Shown here: positions 33,958-41,440 of the stretch, in pieces
Layout of the letters: every line of letters begins with the position of its first letter
Numbering within the stretch: the stretch's first letter is position 1
NCBI GenBank assembly: GCA_944384395.1
Contig: CALWTD010000033.1
Span: 1 to 41,440 of the forward strand
Direction: 5' to 3'
Length of the DNA: 41,440 bases
Origin: an uncultured Clostridia bacterium
GTDB taxonomy: Bacteria > Bacillota > Clostridia > Christensenellales > UBA1242
Notes under the pieces: generated by a model
The model's database searches: none
What the model saw: the letters and a program-made list of their open reading frames with translations, nothing else
What the model was told of the DNA's origin: nothing
Made by a program: the position numbers and the translations under genes

Positions 33958-35379
33958 ATGGAAATTATTGATAAGATTAAAAAACAACTTAATAACAATC
34001 CTGATATTTTGGTTAGAGAAATCATTGTTTCAAATAAAAAAATTTCTATGATTTTTTTAAAAAGCACAATTGATAAAATGTTGTTAGTTCAATCAATTAT
34101 ATCTCCACTAATAGATTACAAAGGAGAAGTAACACTAGATAACTTGAAGAATGAAGTTTTAAAAGTTATTGAAATTGAAAAAGTTACCAAAAAAGATTTT
34201 GTTAAAAACGTAATACGTAATAAGGTTTTATTATTTGTTGAAGGCGAAAATGATGCACTTTGTTTAGATGTTGAATATTTTCCAACAAGACAACCTGCAG
34301 AGCCTCCAACCTCTCCAACTATACAAGGACCAAGAGAAGGATTTACTGAAAGCGTTAAAACAACTATTGCATTAATTAGAAAACAATTGCCAACAAAACA
34401 TTTAATTATTAAAAATTATTTTGTTGGTGAATTGACACATACACAAATAACTATGTTTTATTTGGATAATTTGGCAGATAAAAAACTAATAAAAAAAATT
34501 GAAAAAAAAATAAAAAAAATAAACACAGACGCAATTTTAGATTCGCATTATATTATAAATTATCTTTCAGATAGACCAAATTCGTTATTTGAACAATTTG
34601 GACTAACGGAAAAACCAGATATAGTAACAGCAAAAATTTTAGAAGGTAGGGTTGCTATTGCAGTTGATGGTTCGCCAATAGTTATAACAATACCATTTAT
34701 GATTATGGAAGATTTGCAAAACAGTAATGACTATTATACAAATTCGCACTATACATCTTTCATAAGGTTTATAAGAGCACTTGGTATAATCATGGCAACT
34801 GTTGTTCCCGGTGTATATCTAAGCTTTAGATTGTATCATTATAAAGTCGTTCCTTTAAAATATATTTTAACCATAAATGCAACAACTCAAAACTTGCCTT
34901 TTACGCCATTTATAGAAATGTTATTTATATTAATTCTTTTTCAAATGCTATATGAAGTTAGTTTAAGGTTGCCAAGATATTTGGGTTTGGCCACAAGTAT
35001 TGTTGGAGCATTAGTATTAGGCGACACAGGTGTTCAAGCGGGATTGATTTCTTCGCCGGGAATTATTGTGATTGCACTTAGTTTAATTTCAATGTATACA
35101 ATACCAAATCAGGCTCCACAGTTATCAATACTACGATTTATTTTCTTGATGATAGGGGGAACACTTGGATTATTTGGAATTATTGGTGGAATGGTTTATT
35201 TTATTAATTATTTGAACACAATGAATGAATTTGATACTCCAAATTTAGCACCATATTCACCAAGAATAAAAAATGACTTACAAGATGCTCTTACAAGACA
35301 ACCAATATCAAAAATGAAAACAAGACCAAAAGTGATAAAAAATAAAGATGAGAAACGAGGCCTAGGTGGTGAAAAATGA
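33958..35379 (+). CDS. gerAA: Spore germination protein, GerA (A subunit) family
   Basis: The A subunit of a nutrient germinant receptor, placed in the inner spore membrane; recent work describes GerA receptors as ion channels. The 473-residue protein has the soluble N-terminal domain (1-245), GRVAIAVDGSPIVITIPFMIMEDLQ, and about five membrane helices (about 270-425), ending in a basic tail. Shine-Dalgarno AGGAGGT at 33941-33947. First gene of an A-B-C operon; its stop overlaps the next start as ATGA. Confidence 0.93.
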   Translation: MEIIDKIKKQLNNNPDILVREIIVSNKKISMIFLKSTIDKMLLVQSIISPLIDYKGEVTLDNLKNEVLKVIEIEKVTKKDFVKNVIRNKVLLFVEGENDALCLDVEYFPTRQPAEPPTSPTIQGPREGFTESVKTTIALIRKQLPTKHLIIKNYFVGELTHTQITMFYLDNLADKKLIKKIEKKIKKINTDAILDSHYIINYLSDRPNSLFEQFGLTEKPDIVTAKILEGRVAIAVDGSPIVITIPFMIMEDLQNSNDYYTNSHYTSFIRFIRALGIIMATVVPGVYLSFRLYHYKVVPLKYILTINATTQNLPFTPFIEMLFILILFQMLYEVSLRLPRYLGLATSIVGALVLGDTGVQAGLISSPGIIVIALSLISMYTIPNQAPQLSILRFIFLMIGGTLGLFGIIGGMVYFINYLNTMNEFDTPNLAPYSPRIKNDLQDALTRQPISKMKTRPKVIKNKDEKRGLGGEK

Positions 35380-36491
35380 AAGAACAGATTTCTATTAGAC
35401 AAACGGCTTGTTTTTGTGCGATTTCATTATTAGCATTGAAACTCATTGCACTGCCATCATTACTTTTTGAAAAAAGCAATAGTTCAGGATTGATTGTTGC
35501 AATATTATTATTTATTGCTGATTTTTTGATGCTTTTTTTGTATTTAAAAATAAAAGAAAAATATCCTGATTTTTCGCTTTACGAAATTATAAAAAAATAT
35601 TTAGGTAAAATTATTGCAAAAATAGTATACATTTTAATCTATTTGTTTTTTGTGTTTAAATTATGCATGTTAATGAATGAAGGCGTTTTATATATGCAAG
35701 ATGTTGTAGATGAAGATTATAGTTTAATTGTGTTTCTTTTAACATACTTGCCCGTTATAACTGCATTGAGTTTTAATGGATTAAAAAGCTGTGCTAGAAC
35801 ATGTGAATTTGGTTTTGTTTTTATTATAATTGGACTTATTATATGTTTATTTTTATCAGAAATTTCACTTAGTTTTGGCGAAATTGGACCACTTTTTATT
35901 AAAGATACAAAAAATATCTTAAGTGCGTGTTTTGACTATAATTTTTGGTTTTCAGATTTTTTATTTGTAACAATTTTAGCTGATAAAATAAAAATAGAAA
36001 AAAACGCAAAAAGAAAAATATTTTCGTTTGTGTTTATGGTTGCAATCTTGCTATTAATTTTGTATTTTGTTTATTTTAGATTGTTTCGTGTAACTGCTTT
36101 TTTGAATAAAAATGCTATTGCTGATGTAACAGAATATAACAGAAATATTGGCAATTCAGGTAATATTGATATAATTTCAATTCTTGTTTATTTATTTGTA
36201 ATTTTTCTGCAAGGCTCGCTATATATGAATTGCTTGCGAATTTGTTATGAAAAAATTTTTGAATATAAAAATAGTTATCATTCTTTAATTAGTGCAAATA
36301 TAATTTTGATTTTATTTGAATATTTTATATTTTTTAATATTCAAAAAATAACTGATTTTGTTTTATTTTATTTTAAATATTTTGGTGCTTTAATTTGGAT
36401 AATAATCCCATTATTTTACATTTTATTGATAATTATTTGTAAGGAGAAAAAATATGATAAAAAATATAAAAAACTATATAAAAAAATTTAG
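35376..36491 (+). CDS. gerAB: Spore germination permease, GerB (B subunit) family
   Basis: The B subunit, an APC-superfamily-like membrane protein with about ten helices that binds the germinant in known receptors. The 371-residue protein starts KEQISIRQTACFCAISLLAL, as the family does (I-Q-F-I pattern), and is hydrophobic along its length. Overlaps both neighbours (4 bp with the A gene, 38 bp with the C gene), so the three are translationally coupled. RBS AGGTGG. Confidence 0.9.
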   Translation: MKEQISIRQTACFCAISLLALKLIALPSLLFEKSNSSGLIVAILLFIADFLMLFLYLKIKEKYPDFSLYEIIKKYLGKIIAKIVYILIYLFFVFKLCMLMNEGVLYMQDVVDEDYSLIVFLLTYLPVITALSFNGLKSCARTCEFGFVFIIIGLIICLFLSEISLSFGEIGPLFIKDTKNILSACFDYNFWFSDFLFVTILADKIKIEKNAKRKIFSFVFMVAILLLILYFVYFRLFRVTAFLNKNAIADVTEYNRNIGNSGNIDIISILVYLFVIFLQGSLYMNCLRICYEKIFEYKNSYHSLISANIILILFEYFIFFNIQKITDFVLFYFKYFGALIWIIIPLFYILLIIICKEKKYDKKYKKLYKKI

Positions 36492-37710
36492 AAATTGTTT
36501 TGCTTTATCATATTTTATTTTAATAATGCTAATTTTTTTGCCGTCTGCTATAACGATGCCATCACTAAGTTTTAGAGGTGCAATTATTACAGCGATTGGA
36601 ATTGACAAGGTTGATGAAGAAGTGGAGTTTTCTGTTTTGACACTCTCAGACATTTCAAAAGATAACATGGGAGAAAACACAAAAGTGGTGTGTGGAAAAA
36701 ATTCGAGCGTTGCAAATGCAATAAGTTCTATTGAATCTCAAATTGGAAGAAGATTGAAAATGGGGCATGTTGGATATGTCATCATTTCTCAAAGTTTTGC
36801 TTCTGATGATATTGCAAATGTGTTAAATACTCTTACTATTACAACCAAATTACCAAATTCAGTTTCTTTAATACTCAGTCGAGATAGTGCAAAAGATGTT
36901 CTTAATCAAGCGAGCAAACTAGAACAGTCGTCTATGTATAAATTAAGAGAAATCATTCAAAATGAATTTAATGTAAATTACACAAAAGACACGAGTTTGG
37001 ATAATTTTTTAAAAGGTTATTTTTCAGAAACAAAAACTTCAACGCTAGGATATATAAAATTAGAAAATGATATAAGTCAAGGAATAAGTGCTGGGCAAGA
37101 GACAGATGGTTCAAGTCAAGCATCTAATCAATCGGATAATAATTCTCAACAATCAAACTCAAATAGCGTTATTTCACTTCAAAGAGAACACGCAGTTTTT
37201 GTTAATGGGAAATTAAAATATATTTTAAGCGTTGATGAGATGAAAGGAATAAATTGGGTTGTTGAAAATAATTTGCAGCAACTTATTACAATAGACAATG
37301 TAAACGAACAAGGATTAAATAATGCAAGTGTATCTTTTGAAGTCCAACAAAATCAAATTAAACCAAGTGTAATATATAGAAATAATAGACCAATTATAAC
37401 ATTTGAGTTATCACTAAAATTAAACACAGTTGAAATTATGCAAGAAACCAAACAAACAAAATCGCCAAAAGAAATTTATATAAGCGATGATATAAACAAT
37501 AAAATAAACGACAAAATAAAAAGAGAAGTAGCACTATCACTAAACAAATTACGACAAGAAAAAACTGATGTGATTGGTGTGTATAAAATTTTATTTAGTG
37601 ATAATCATAATAAATTTGATGAGTTTTTAAATAACTTAGATGACAAAAACGATTTCTTGTCTTATGTAAAAATAAACATAAAAGCAGATTCAAAAATATT
37701 TGCAAGTTAA
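36454..37710 (+). CDS. gerAC: Spore germination protein, Ger(x)C (C subunit) family
   Basis: The C subunit of the receptor, normally a lipoprotein outside the inner spore membrane. The core GAIITAIGIDKVDEEVEFSVLTL and the remaining Ger(x)C domains (to residue 418) are present, with a Ser/Gln/Asn-rich linker near 215-235. The N-terminus has a basic stretch and one hydrophobic helix (about 17-36) but no lipobox Cys: residues around 30-36 read PSAITMP, where TGC is expected. The protein would be helix-anchored. RBS AAGGAG precedes the ATG inside gerAB. Confidence 0.88.
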   Translation: MIKNIKNYIKKFRNCFALSYFILIMLIFLPSAITMPSLSFRGAIITAIGIDKVDEEVEFSVLTLSDISKDNMGENTKVVCGKNSSVANAISSIESQIGRRLKMGHVGYVIISQSFASDDIANVLNTLTITTKLPNSVSLILSRDSAKDVLNQASKLEQSSMYKLREIIQNEFNVNYTKDTSLDNFLKGYFSETKTSTLGYIKLENDISQGISAGQETDGSSQASNQSDNNSQQSNSNSVISLQREHAVFVNGKLKYILSVDEMKGINWVVENNLQQLITIDNVNEQGLNNASVSFEVQQNQIKPSVIYRNNRPIITFELSLKLNTVEIMQETKQTKSPKEIYISDDINNKINDKIKREVALSLNKLRQEKTDVIGVYKILFSDNHNKFDEFLNNLDDKNDFLSYVKINIKADSKIFAS

Positions 37711-37712
37711 CA

Positions 37713-37741
37713 TTGCTACAATTTTTTTGTTGTGATATAAT
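37713..37741 (+). promoter_or_regulatory. Promoter of the solenoid/metal exporter pair
   Basis: TTGCTA (37713-37718), 17-bp spacer, TGA-TATAAT (37733-37741). Confidence 0.8.
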
Positions 37742-37761
37742 ACCATAATTAAGGAGCATTT

Positions 37762-38568
37762 ATGGGTATTTTTAAATTAAGGAAAAAAGTAATAGAACCA
37801 CAAATTCACGAAAGTGAAGACAATTTAAGTTTAACAGAAGGCGCACATATTTTGATAGGTTGCAAAAGAGTGGCTCTATCCGGCAATGCAGTAGTTCTAG
37901 AAACAACAGATTCAACATATACAACAATATCGGGAAAATCAAAAATAAGAGTGATGCATAGTGGTGATATCTATATGGTTACTCAAAATGCCTTCATTGG
38001 ACTTATTGAAGAAGGCTCAATAAATATTGTTTCGGGCAATGCAAAAATTGACACAATAAATAACTGTAATATTGATTATTTATCAAAAAATGCAAGAATT
38101 GGAACAGTGAATAGTGGTTCGATAAAATTTGTTGAAGATAATTCAAAAATTGAAACAATAAACAATGCTGAAATCTTTTACATAAGAGATTGTGCAAAAG
38201 TTGCTACAGTTAATAATGCTAAAATTGAAGGTGTTTTGAACAATGCTAAAATTGTAACATTAAACCATGGTTCAATAAATTTTGTGTTAGATAGTGCAAA
38301 ATTAGGAACTGTAAATTCTGGCGAAATAAACGAAGTTTGTGATAGTTGTGAAATTGGTACCATAAACGGTGGTGTTATAAATGAAATAATGGGCAATTGT
38401 ATTATTTGTCAAAAAATGGGTGGAAAAATAAAGCAAAAAAATGGCAATGCAATCATTGTTTACTTACAAAAACAAAAGAAACAATCAAAAAATCAAATTG
38501 TAAATAAAAATGAAATTAAAAATGAAGCATTCAGTGATAATAATCAAAATAAGGAAGTAACAAAATGA
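37762..38568 (+). CDS. 17-residue repeat beta-solenoid protein
   Basis: A 268-residue protein of no family I know. Residues 42-228 are eleven consecutive units of exactly 17 residues with the pattern N-A-K-I-x-T-[IV]-N-x-G-x-I-x-x-[VI], without a single insertion. This predicts a right-handed beta-helix or similar solenoid with two strands per turn. The N-terminus is basic (FKLRKKV); no signal peptide, so it is probably cytoplasmic. The C-terminal tail (229-268) is Lys/Asn/Gln-rich. It shares the ATGA overlap with the metal exporter. RBS AAGGAG. Confidence 0.85.
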   Translation: MGIFKLRKKVIEPQIHESEDNLSLTEGAHILIGCKRVALSGNAVVLETTDSTYTTISGKSKIRVMHSGDIYMVTQNAFIGLIEEGSINIVSGNAKIDTINNCNIDYLSKNARIGTVNSGSIKFVEDNSKIETINNAEIFYIRDCAKVATVNNAKIEGVLNNAKIVTLNHGSINFVLDSAKLGTVNSGEINEVCDSCEIGTINGGVINEIMGNCIICQKMGGKIKQKNGNAIIVYLQKQKKQSKNQIVNKNEIKNEAFSDNNQNKEVTK

Positions 38569-39521
38569 TTTGGGACATAGTTTTAGACGCATTTTTAGAT
38601 ACTATAAAAATTTTACCAATTTTATACTTAGTGTATTTGCTTGTGAGTTATCTAGGGCATAACAATAACAATCGTTATGCTAAACTTATGAATAAAACTA
38701 AAAAATACGGACCACTTATTGGTGGAATAACGGGTTGTATTCCGCAATGTGGTTTTTCTGTTGTTATGGCTGATTTATATTCAAAAAGCGCAATAACAGT
38801 TGGAACTTTAATTGCAGTTATGATTGCAACAAGTGACGAGGCAATACCTATTATGATTTCAAATCCTAATTTTATTGTTCCTATGCTTATTATGATTGCA
38901 ATAAAACTTGTTGTTGCTGTATTTTTTGGATATTTATTTGATTTTATTTTGAAATTATTCAAAAAAGAGCAAAAAGTTGATATTGATGCATTTAGTAAAA
39001 TTCATGACCATGATTGTGAACTGATATCATGCTCACATACTCATGTTGTACATTGTCACAAACAAGAAGAAACAGGTGAAAAGTGTCAGCATCATGACAA
39101 AGAAACAAAACATGAACATCATGGTTGCGTTGATAACATATTTTTAGATGCCCTTGTACATACTTTGCAAATTACGGCATTTCTATTTGTTGCAACTTTT
39201 ATTATTGGTTTAATTGTTAATTATGCAGGAGTTGAAAATTTATCGAAAATCTTTACAACAAATAATTTTGTTTCACCTTTTATTGCATCACTAGTCGGAC
39301 TTATTCCTTCTTGTGCATCATCAGTGTTCTTGGTAGAATTTTATATGGCAGGTGGAATTACTTTTGGTGCAATGATGGCTGGACTTTGTGCGGGTAGCGG
39401 AATAGGAATATTTGTTTTATTTGCAAAAAATAGAAAACATTTATTAACAAATATAATAATTATTTTATCATTGTATTTAATTGGAAGTTTGGTTGGTATT
39501 GTATGTAATTTATTTGTTTAA
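38565..39521 (+). CDS. Putative heavy-metal/manganese exporter (ArsP_2-like)
   Basis: A 318-residue membrane protein of the putative 10-helix metal exporter family often annotated as manganese or arsenic efflux. It consists of two related halves, each with a Gly-X-Ile-Pro-X-Cys motif (GCIPQCGFS 57-65; GLIPSCASS 245-253), separated by a His/Cys-rich cytoplasmic loop (about 147-188, many His) that should bind metal. Metal specificity cannot be read from the sequence. Start codon overlaps the solenoid gene's stop; RBS AAGGAAG. Confidence 0.85.
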   Translation: MIWDIVLDAFLDTIKILPILYLVYLLVSYLGHNNNNRYAKLMNKTKKYGPLIGGITGCIPQCGFSVVMADLYSKSAITVGTLIAVMIATSDEAIPIMISNPNFIVPMLIMIAIKLVVAVFFGYLFDFILKLFKKEQKVDIDAFSKIHDHDCELISCSHTHVVHCHKQEETGEKCQHHDKETKHEHHGCVDNIFLDALVHTLQITAFLFVATFIIGLIVNYAGVENLSKIFTTNNFVSPFIASLVGLIPSCASSVFLVEFYMAGGITFGAMMAGLCAGSGIGIFVLFAKNRKHLLTNIIIILSLYLIGSLVGIVCNLFV

Positions 39522-39540
39522 TTTATAAATGAAGTTTAAA

Positions 39541-39570
39541 AAAAACATCGCAATTCATTGCGATGTTTTT
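39541..39570. terminator. Bidirectional terminator
   Basis: A 13-bp perfect stem (AAAAACATCGCAA / TTGCGATGTTTTT) with a TTCA loop lies between the metal exporter and the convergent DUF4097-like gene. Confidence 0.93.
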
Positions 39571-40967
39571 TATGCAGGAATATATTGGTCGTCAATACTT
39601 GTTTTTCCATTTGGATTGTTTATTGTTATTTTATCGTATATATTTGGCGAGCCAATGTCTATAGATGCAGAATTTTGAACGTCACCCGATATAATACCAG
39701 GAGATAAAGTTGGTTTATTTTTTTGGCAATTATAGGTGAGTGTAAATTCTAACCCATTTTTGTAGGAACAATTTATTGTTCCAGATGTTGTTTCAATTAT
39801 GTTGTTATATTTAACATTATCAAATTTTACTGTAATGTTTCCCGAATTAGATTTTAAACTTGAAAGCATTAAATTTGTTGGTCTATCTATATCATTTGGA
39901 GTATAGATATTTATATCAATTTTTCCATTTTCTGTTTCTATATCAACAACATCATAAGCATTGTTTATTGTTACACTTCCAGTTGATGTACGTATTAAAC
40001 ATCGAGCATATAATTTGTTTATTGTAATGTCAGAAGAATCAGAGTTTGGAAGTAAAACTTCTCCTAACACTTCATCAACAAAGATATTTGATATTAAAAC
40101 ATCTTCGGTGCAAGTTAAATTTCCAGTTATTTTTGAAACATCTAAAACGCCTTTTTTTGCATTATATTCTAAATCCCCATTTAATGTGCCTATTTTAACA
40201 ATAGACGATTCTGTTTTTACATTTAATGTATTTGAAGTTACATCACCAATTACAATTTTTGAAGAATCTGATGTTACATTTAAAACGTCTGTGCTTATTT
40301 TTGAATTTATATTTATTGTTCCATTTGGTGAATTTATGTCAATGCTGTTTGTAAATGATGCTTTATTTCCTAAATCAATATTAGAAGACTCTTTTGTTTC
40401 TATTTTTAATGTTGAAAATGAAAAATTATCATTTTTTTCTGTTCCAATGCTAATATTTCCACTTTCTGTGGCAAAATTAAGATTCATGTCGGTTCTATTA
40501 AAATCAAGTGGCAATAAAAGTTTAATTGTTGCATTTTTTGAAAAGAAAAGTGAGCAATCTGGACTTGTTACACTGAAATTAAAAGTGTTAGAAGTATTAT
40601 CATAATTATAATTCCAAATAAAATTTTTTTGATTTCCACTTTTAATAATTCCAGAGGTTGTAGATTCTAGTTGAATTTGTACTCTATTTATATCTTTCAT
40701 TATTACGCTGATGTTTGCATAATCAGTGGTAATATTAAATGTGTCAATCATATTATTTTCTACCAAAGCGTCAATATAAGAAGAATTTTCATCTGTACTT
40801 ATTTTTGTTACACTTGATTCAATTTTTTTTCCATAATAACTTATGCCAAAAATTTCCGTGCCCGGTGAGAAGATTAAAATTGCCATTATTATGCAGGCAA
40901 CACCTACCACTATTGAACACAATAGTAAAATATAAAATAGTATACCTTTATTAACTGTGCTTTTCAT
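39570..40967 (-). CDS. DUF4097-like membrane-anchored beta-helix protein
   Basis: A 465-residue protein with a short basic tail, one membrane helix (about 9-33) and a long extracytoplasmic region built of short beta repeats (ESGNIS, TSSIVKIG, STGSVTINN, ENGKIDINI, SNSGNITVKF). This is the DUF4097/adhesin-like pattern (alternating T-x-S-G-x-I with S-V-x-I), predicted as a beta-helix. Function unknown; related proteins are often near envelope stress or ABC export genes. RBS AGGAG; promoter TTGCAA, 17 bp, TATTAT on the minus strand. Confidence 0.82.
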   Translation of the reverse strand: MKSTVNKGILFYILLLCSIVVGVACIIMAILIFSPGTEIFGISYYGKKIESSVTKISTDENSSYIDALVENNMIDTFNITTDYANISVIMKDINRVQIQLESTTSGIIKSGNQKNFIWNYNYDNTSNTFNFSVTSPDCSLFFSKNATIKLLLPLDFNRTDMNLNFATESGNISIGTEKNDNFSFSTLKIETKESSNIDLGNKASFTNSIDINSPNGTININSKISTDVLNVTSDSSKIVIGDVTSNTLNVKTESSIVKIGTLNGDLEYNAKKGVLDVSKITGNLTCTEDVLISNIFVDEVLGEVLLPNSDSSDITINKLYARCLIRTSTGSVTINNAYDVVDIETENGKIDINIYTPNDIDRPTNLMLSSLKSNSGNITVKFDNVKYNNIIETTSGTINCSYKNGLEFTLTYNCQKNKPTLSPGIISGDVQNSASIDIGSPNIYDKITINNPNGKTSIDDQYIPA

Positions 40968-40984
40968 ATATAACTCCTAGTTAA

Positions 40985-41013
40985 ATAATATCATATTTAG
41001 TTTTAACTTGCAA
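40985..41013 (-). promoter_or_regulatory. Promoter of the DUF4097-like gene
   Basis: TTGCAA (41013-41008), 17-bp spacer, TGA-TATTAT (-10 at 40990-40985) on the minus strand. Confidence 0.75.
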
Positions 41014-41046
41014 CACTATTATTTAATGTTATTAAAAGGTAAGTAA

Positions 41047-41415
41047 TTGAGTAAACAATGTATTATTTAAATAGTATAATGGTTGTATACAATACATCAA
41101 ATCAATACAACTATACGGTGTGTTTAAGAGAAAGCGAAAAAAAGATGAAAAAAGTTAAAAAAAGTTAAAAAAGTCGTTGACAAGAGAAGAGGTATGTGTT
41201 AATATTTGTATGCTGTTCACAAAAAAGTGAGTGGCAAGAACCATAGCAATTGAATATGAAAGAATAGTAAAGGTTAATTGTTTAGAATAAACATACACAG
41301 TATACTTGTCAAAATAAAAAATTGAGAGTACTAAACTATTTACAAGTCAGTAAAAGTATGAGTACAGAAATCAAAAACTAACAAGGTAATAACTACTCAA
41401 GTAGATATTATACAA
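41047..41415 (+). promoter_or_regulatory. rRNA operon promoters and leader
   Basis: The main promoter is TTGACA (41177-41182), 17 bp, TAATAT (41200-41205). A second upstream is TATAAT (41075-41080) with a weak TAAACA -35 (41052-41057). TTGTCA (41306-41311) and TACTAA (41329-41334) with a 17-bp spacer could be a third. The rest is a leader of about 200 bases that should carry anti-termination and RNase III sites; I could not pin these down. A small CTACT/AGTAG hairpin is near 41392-41403. No ORF is seen. Confidence 0.7.
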
Positions 41416-41440
41416 ACAACGTTAGAGTTTGATCCTGGCT
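41416..41440 (+). rRNA. rrs: 16S ribosomal RNA (5' end, partial)
   Basis: The conserved 5' segment AGAGTTTGATCCTGGCT starts at 41424 and runs off the window. The mature end is about eight bases upstream and is estimated. Confidence 0.93.

Noticed and set aside
37885..38445. Bactofilin family assignment for the solenoid protein
   Set aside because: Both are beta-solenoids, but the strict 17-residue unit and its consensus are not the bactofilin core, so I leave it unnamed.

Overview
The window is AT-rich and bacterial, and its gene content points to an endospore-forming Firmicute. The order rpsM-rpsK-rpsD-rpoA-rplQ is the clostridial arrangement. Sporulation and germination genes are present (yabP, yabQ, a gerA-type operon), as are BspA-like leucine-rich repeats. 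I infer an uncultured, probably gut-associated clostridium, possibly near Christensenellales; the sequence alone cannot fix the lineage. TGG encodes Trp throughout and TGA is used as a stop, so code 11 applies.

Layout. 1-2907: end of the ribosomal protein/RNA polymerase alpha operon, beginning inside rpsM. 2908-5958: an intergenic region with a 10-G tract and a secreted BspA-like repeat protein. 6006-7567 (minus): maf and a cysteine-synthase-like gene. 7714-11156: an exporter operon (two paralogous ABC ATPases, one permease). 11233-14265: small unknown gene, DUF975-type membrane protein, U32 family protein. 14348-17954: typA, small membrane protein, dnaB. 17998-20672: small genes, then yabP-yabQ-divIC and a MarR regulator. 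20764-26464: recD2, comFC, secA. 26542-27449: a divergent SLOG/XRE pair with two matching operators. 27564-30208: a membrane protein interrupted by an in-frame TGA, a family 2 glycosyltransferase and an HD-type protein. 30222-31908: three tRNA genes, with three copies of a 107-bp double-hairpin repeat after the first. 31945-37710: amidase-like protein, Fn3-like membrane protein, gerA-type operon. 37762-40967: a 17-residue-repeat solenoid protein coupled to a metal exporter, then a DUF4097-like membrane protein. 40968-41440: rRNA promoter/leader and the first bases of 16S rRNA.

How it fits together. Most of the window is housekeeping (translation, replication, secretion, repair). The accessory signals most worth a second look are: the poly-G tract between a -35 and a -10 ahead of the repeat protein; the SLOG/XRE pair with operators on both promoters; the tandem double-hairpin repeats next to tRNA-Arg; a CATACTA forespore-type promoter inside a terminator loop ahead of the germination operon; the coupled solenoid/metal-exporter pair; and several genes without a Shine-Dalgarno whose promoter places the transcript start at or next to the start codon.
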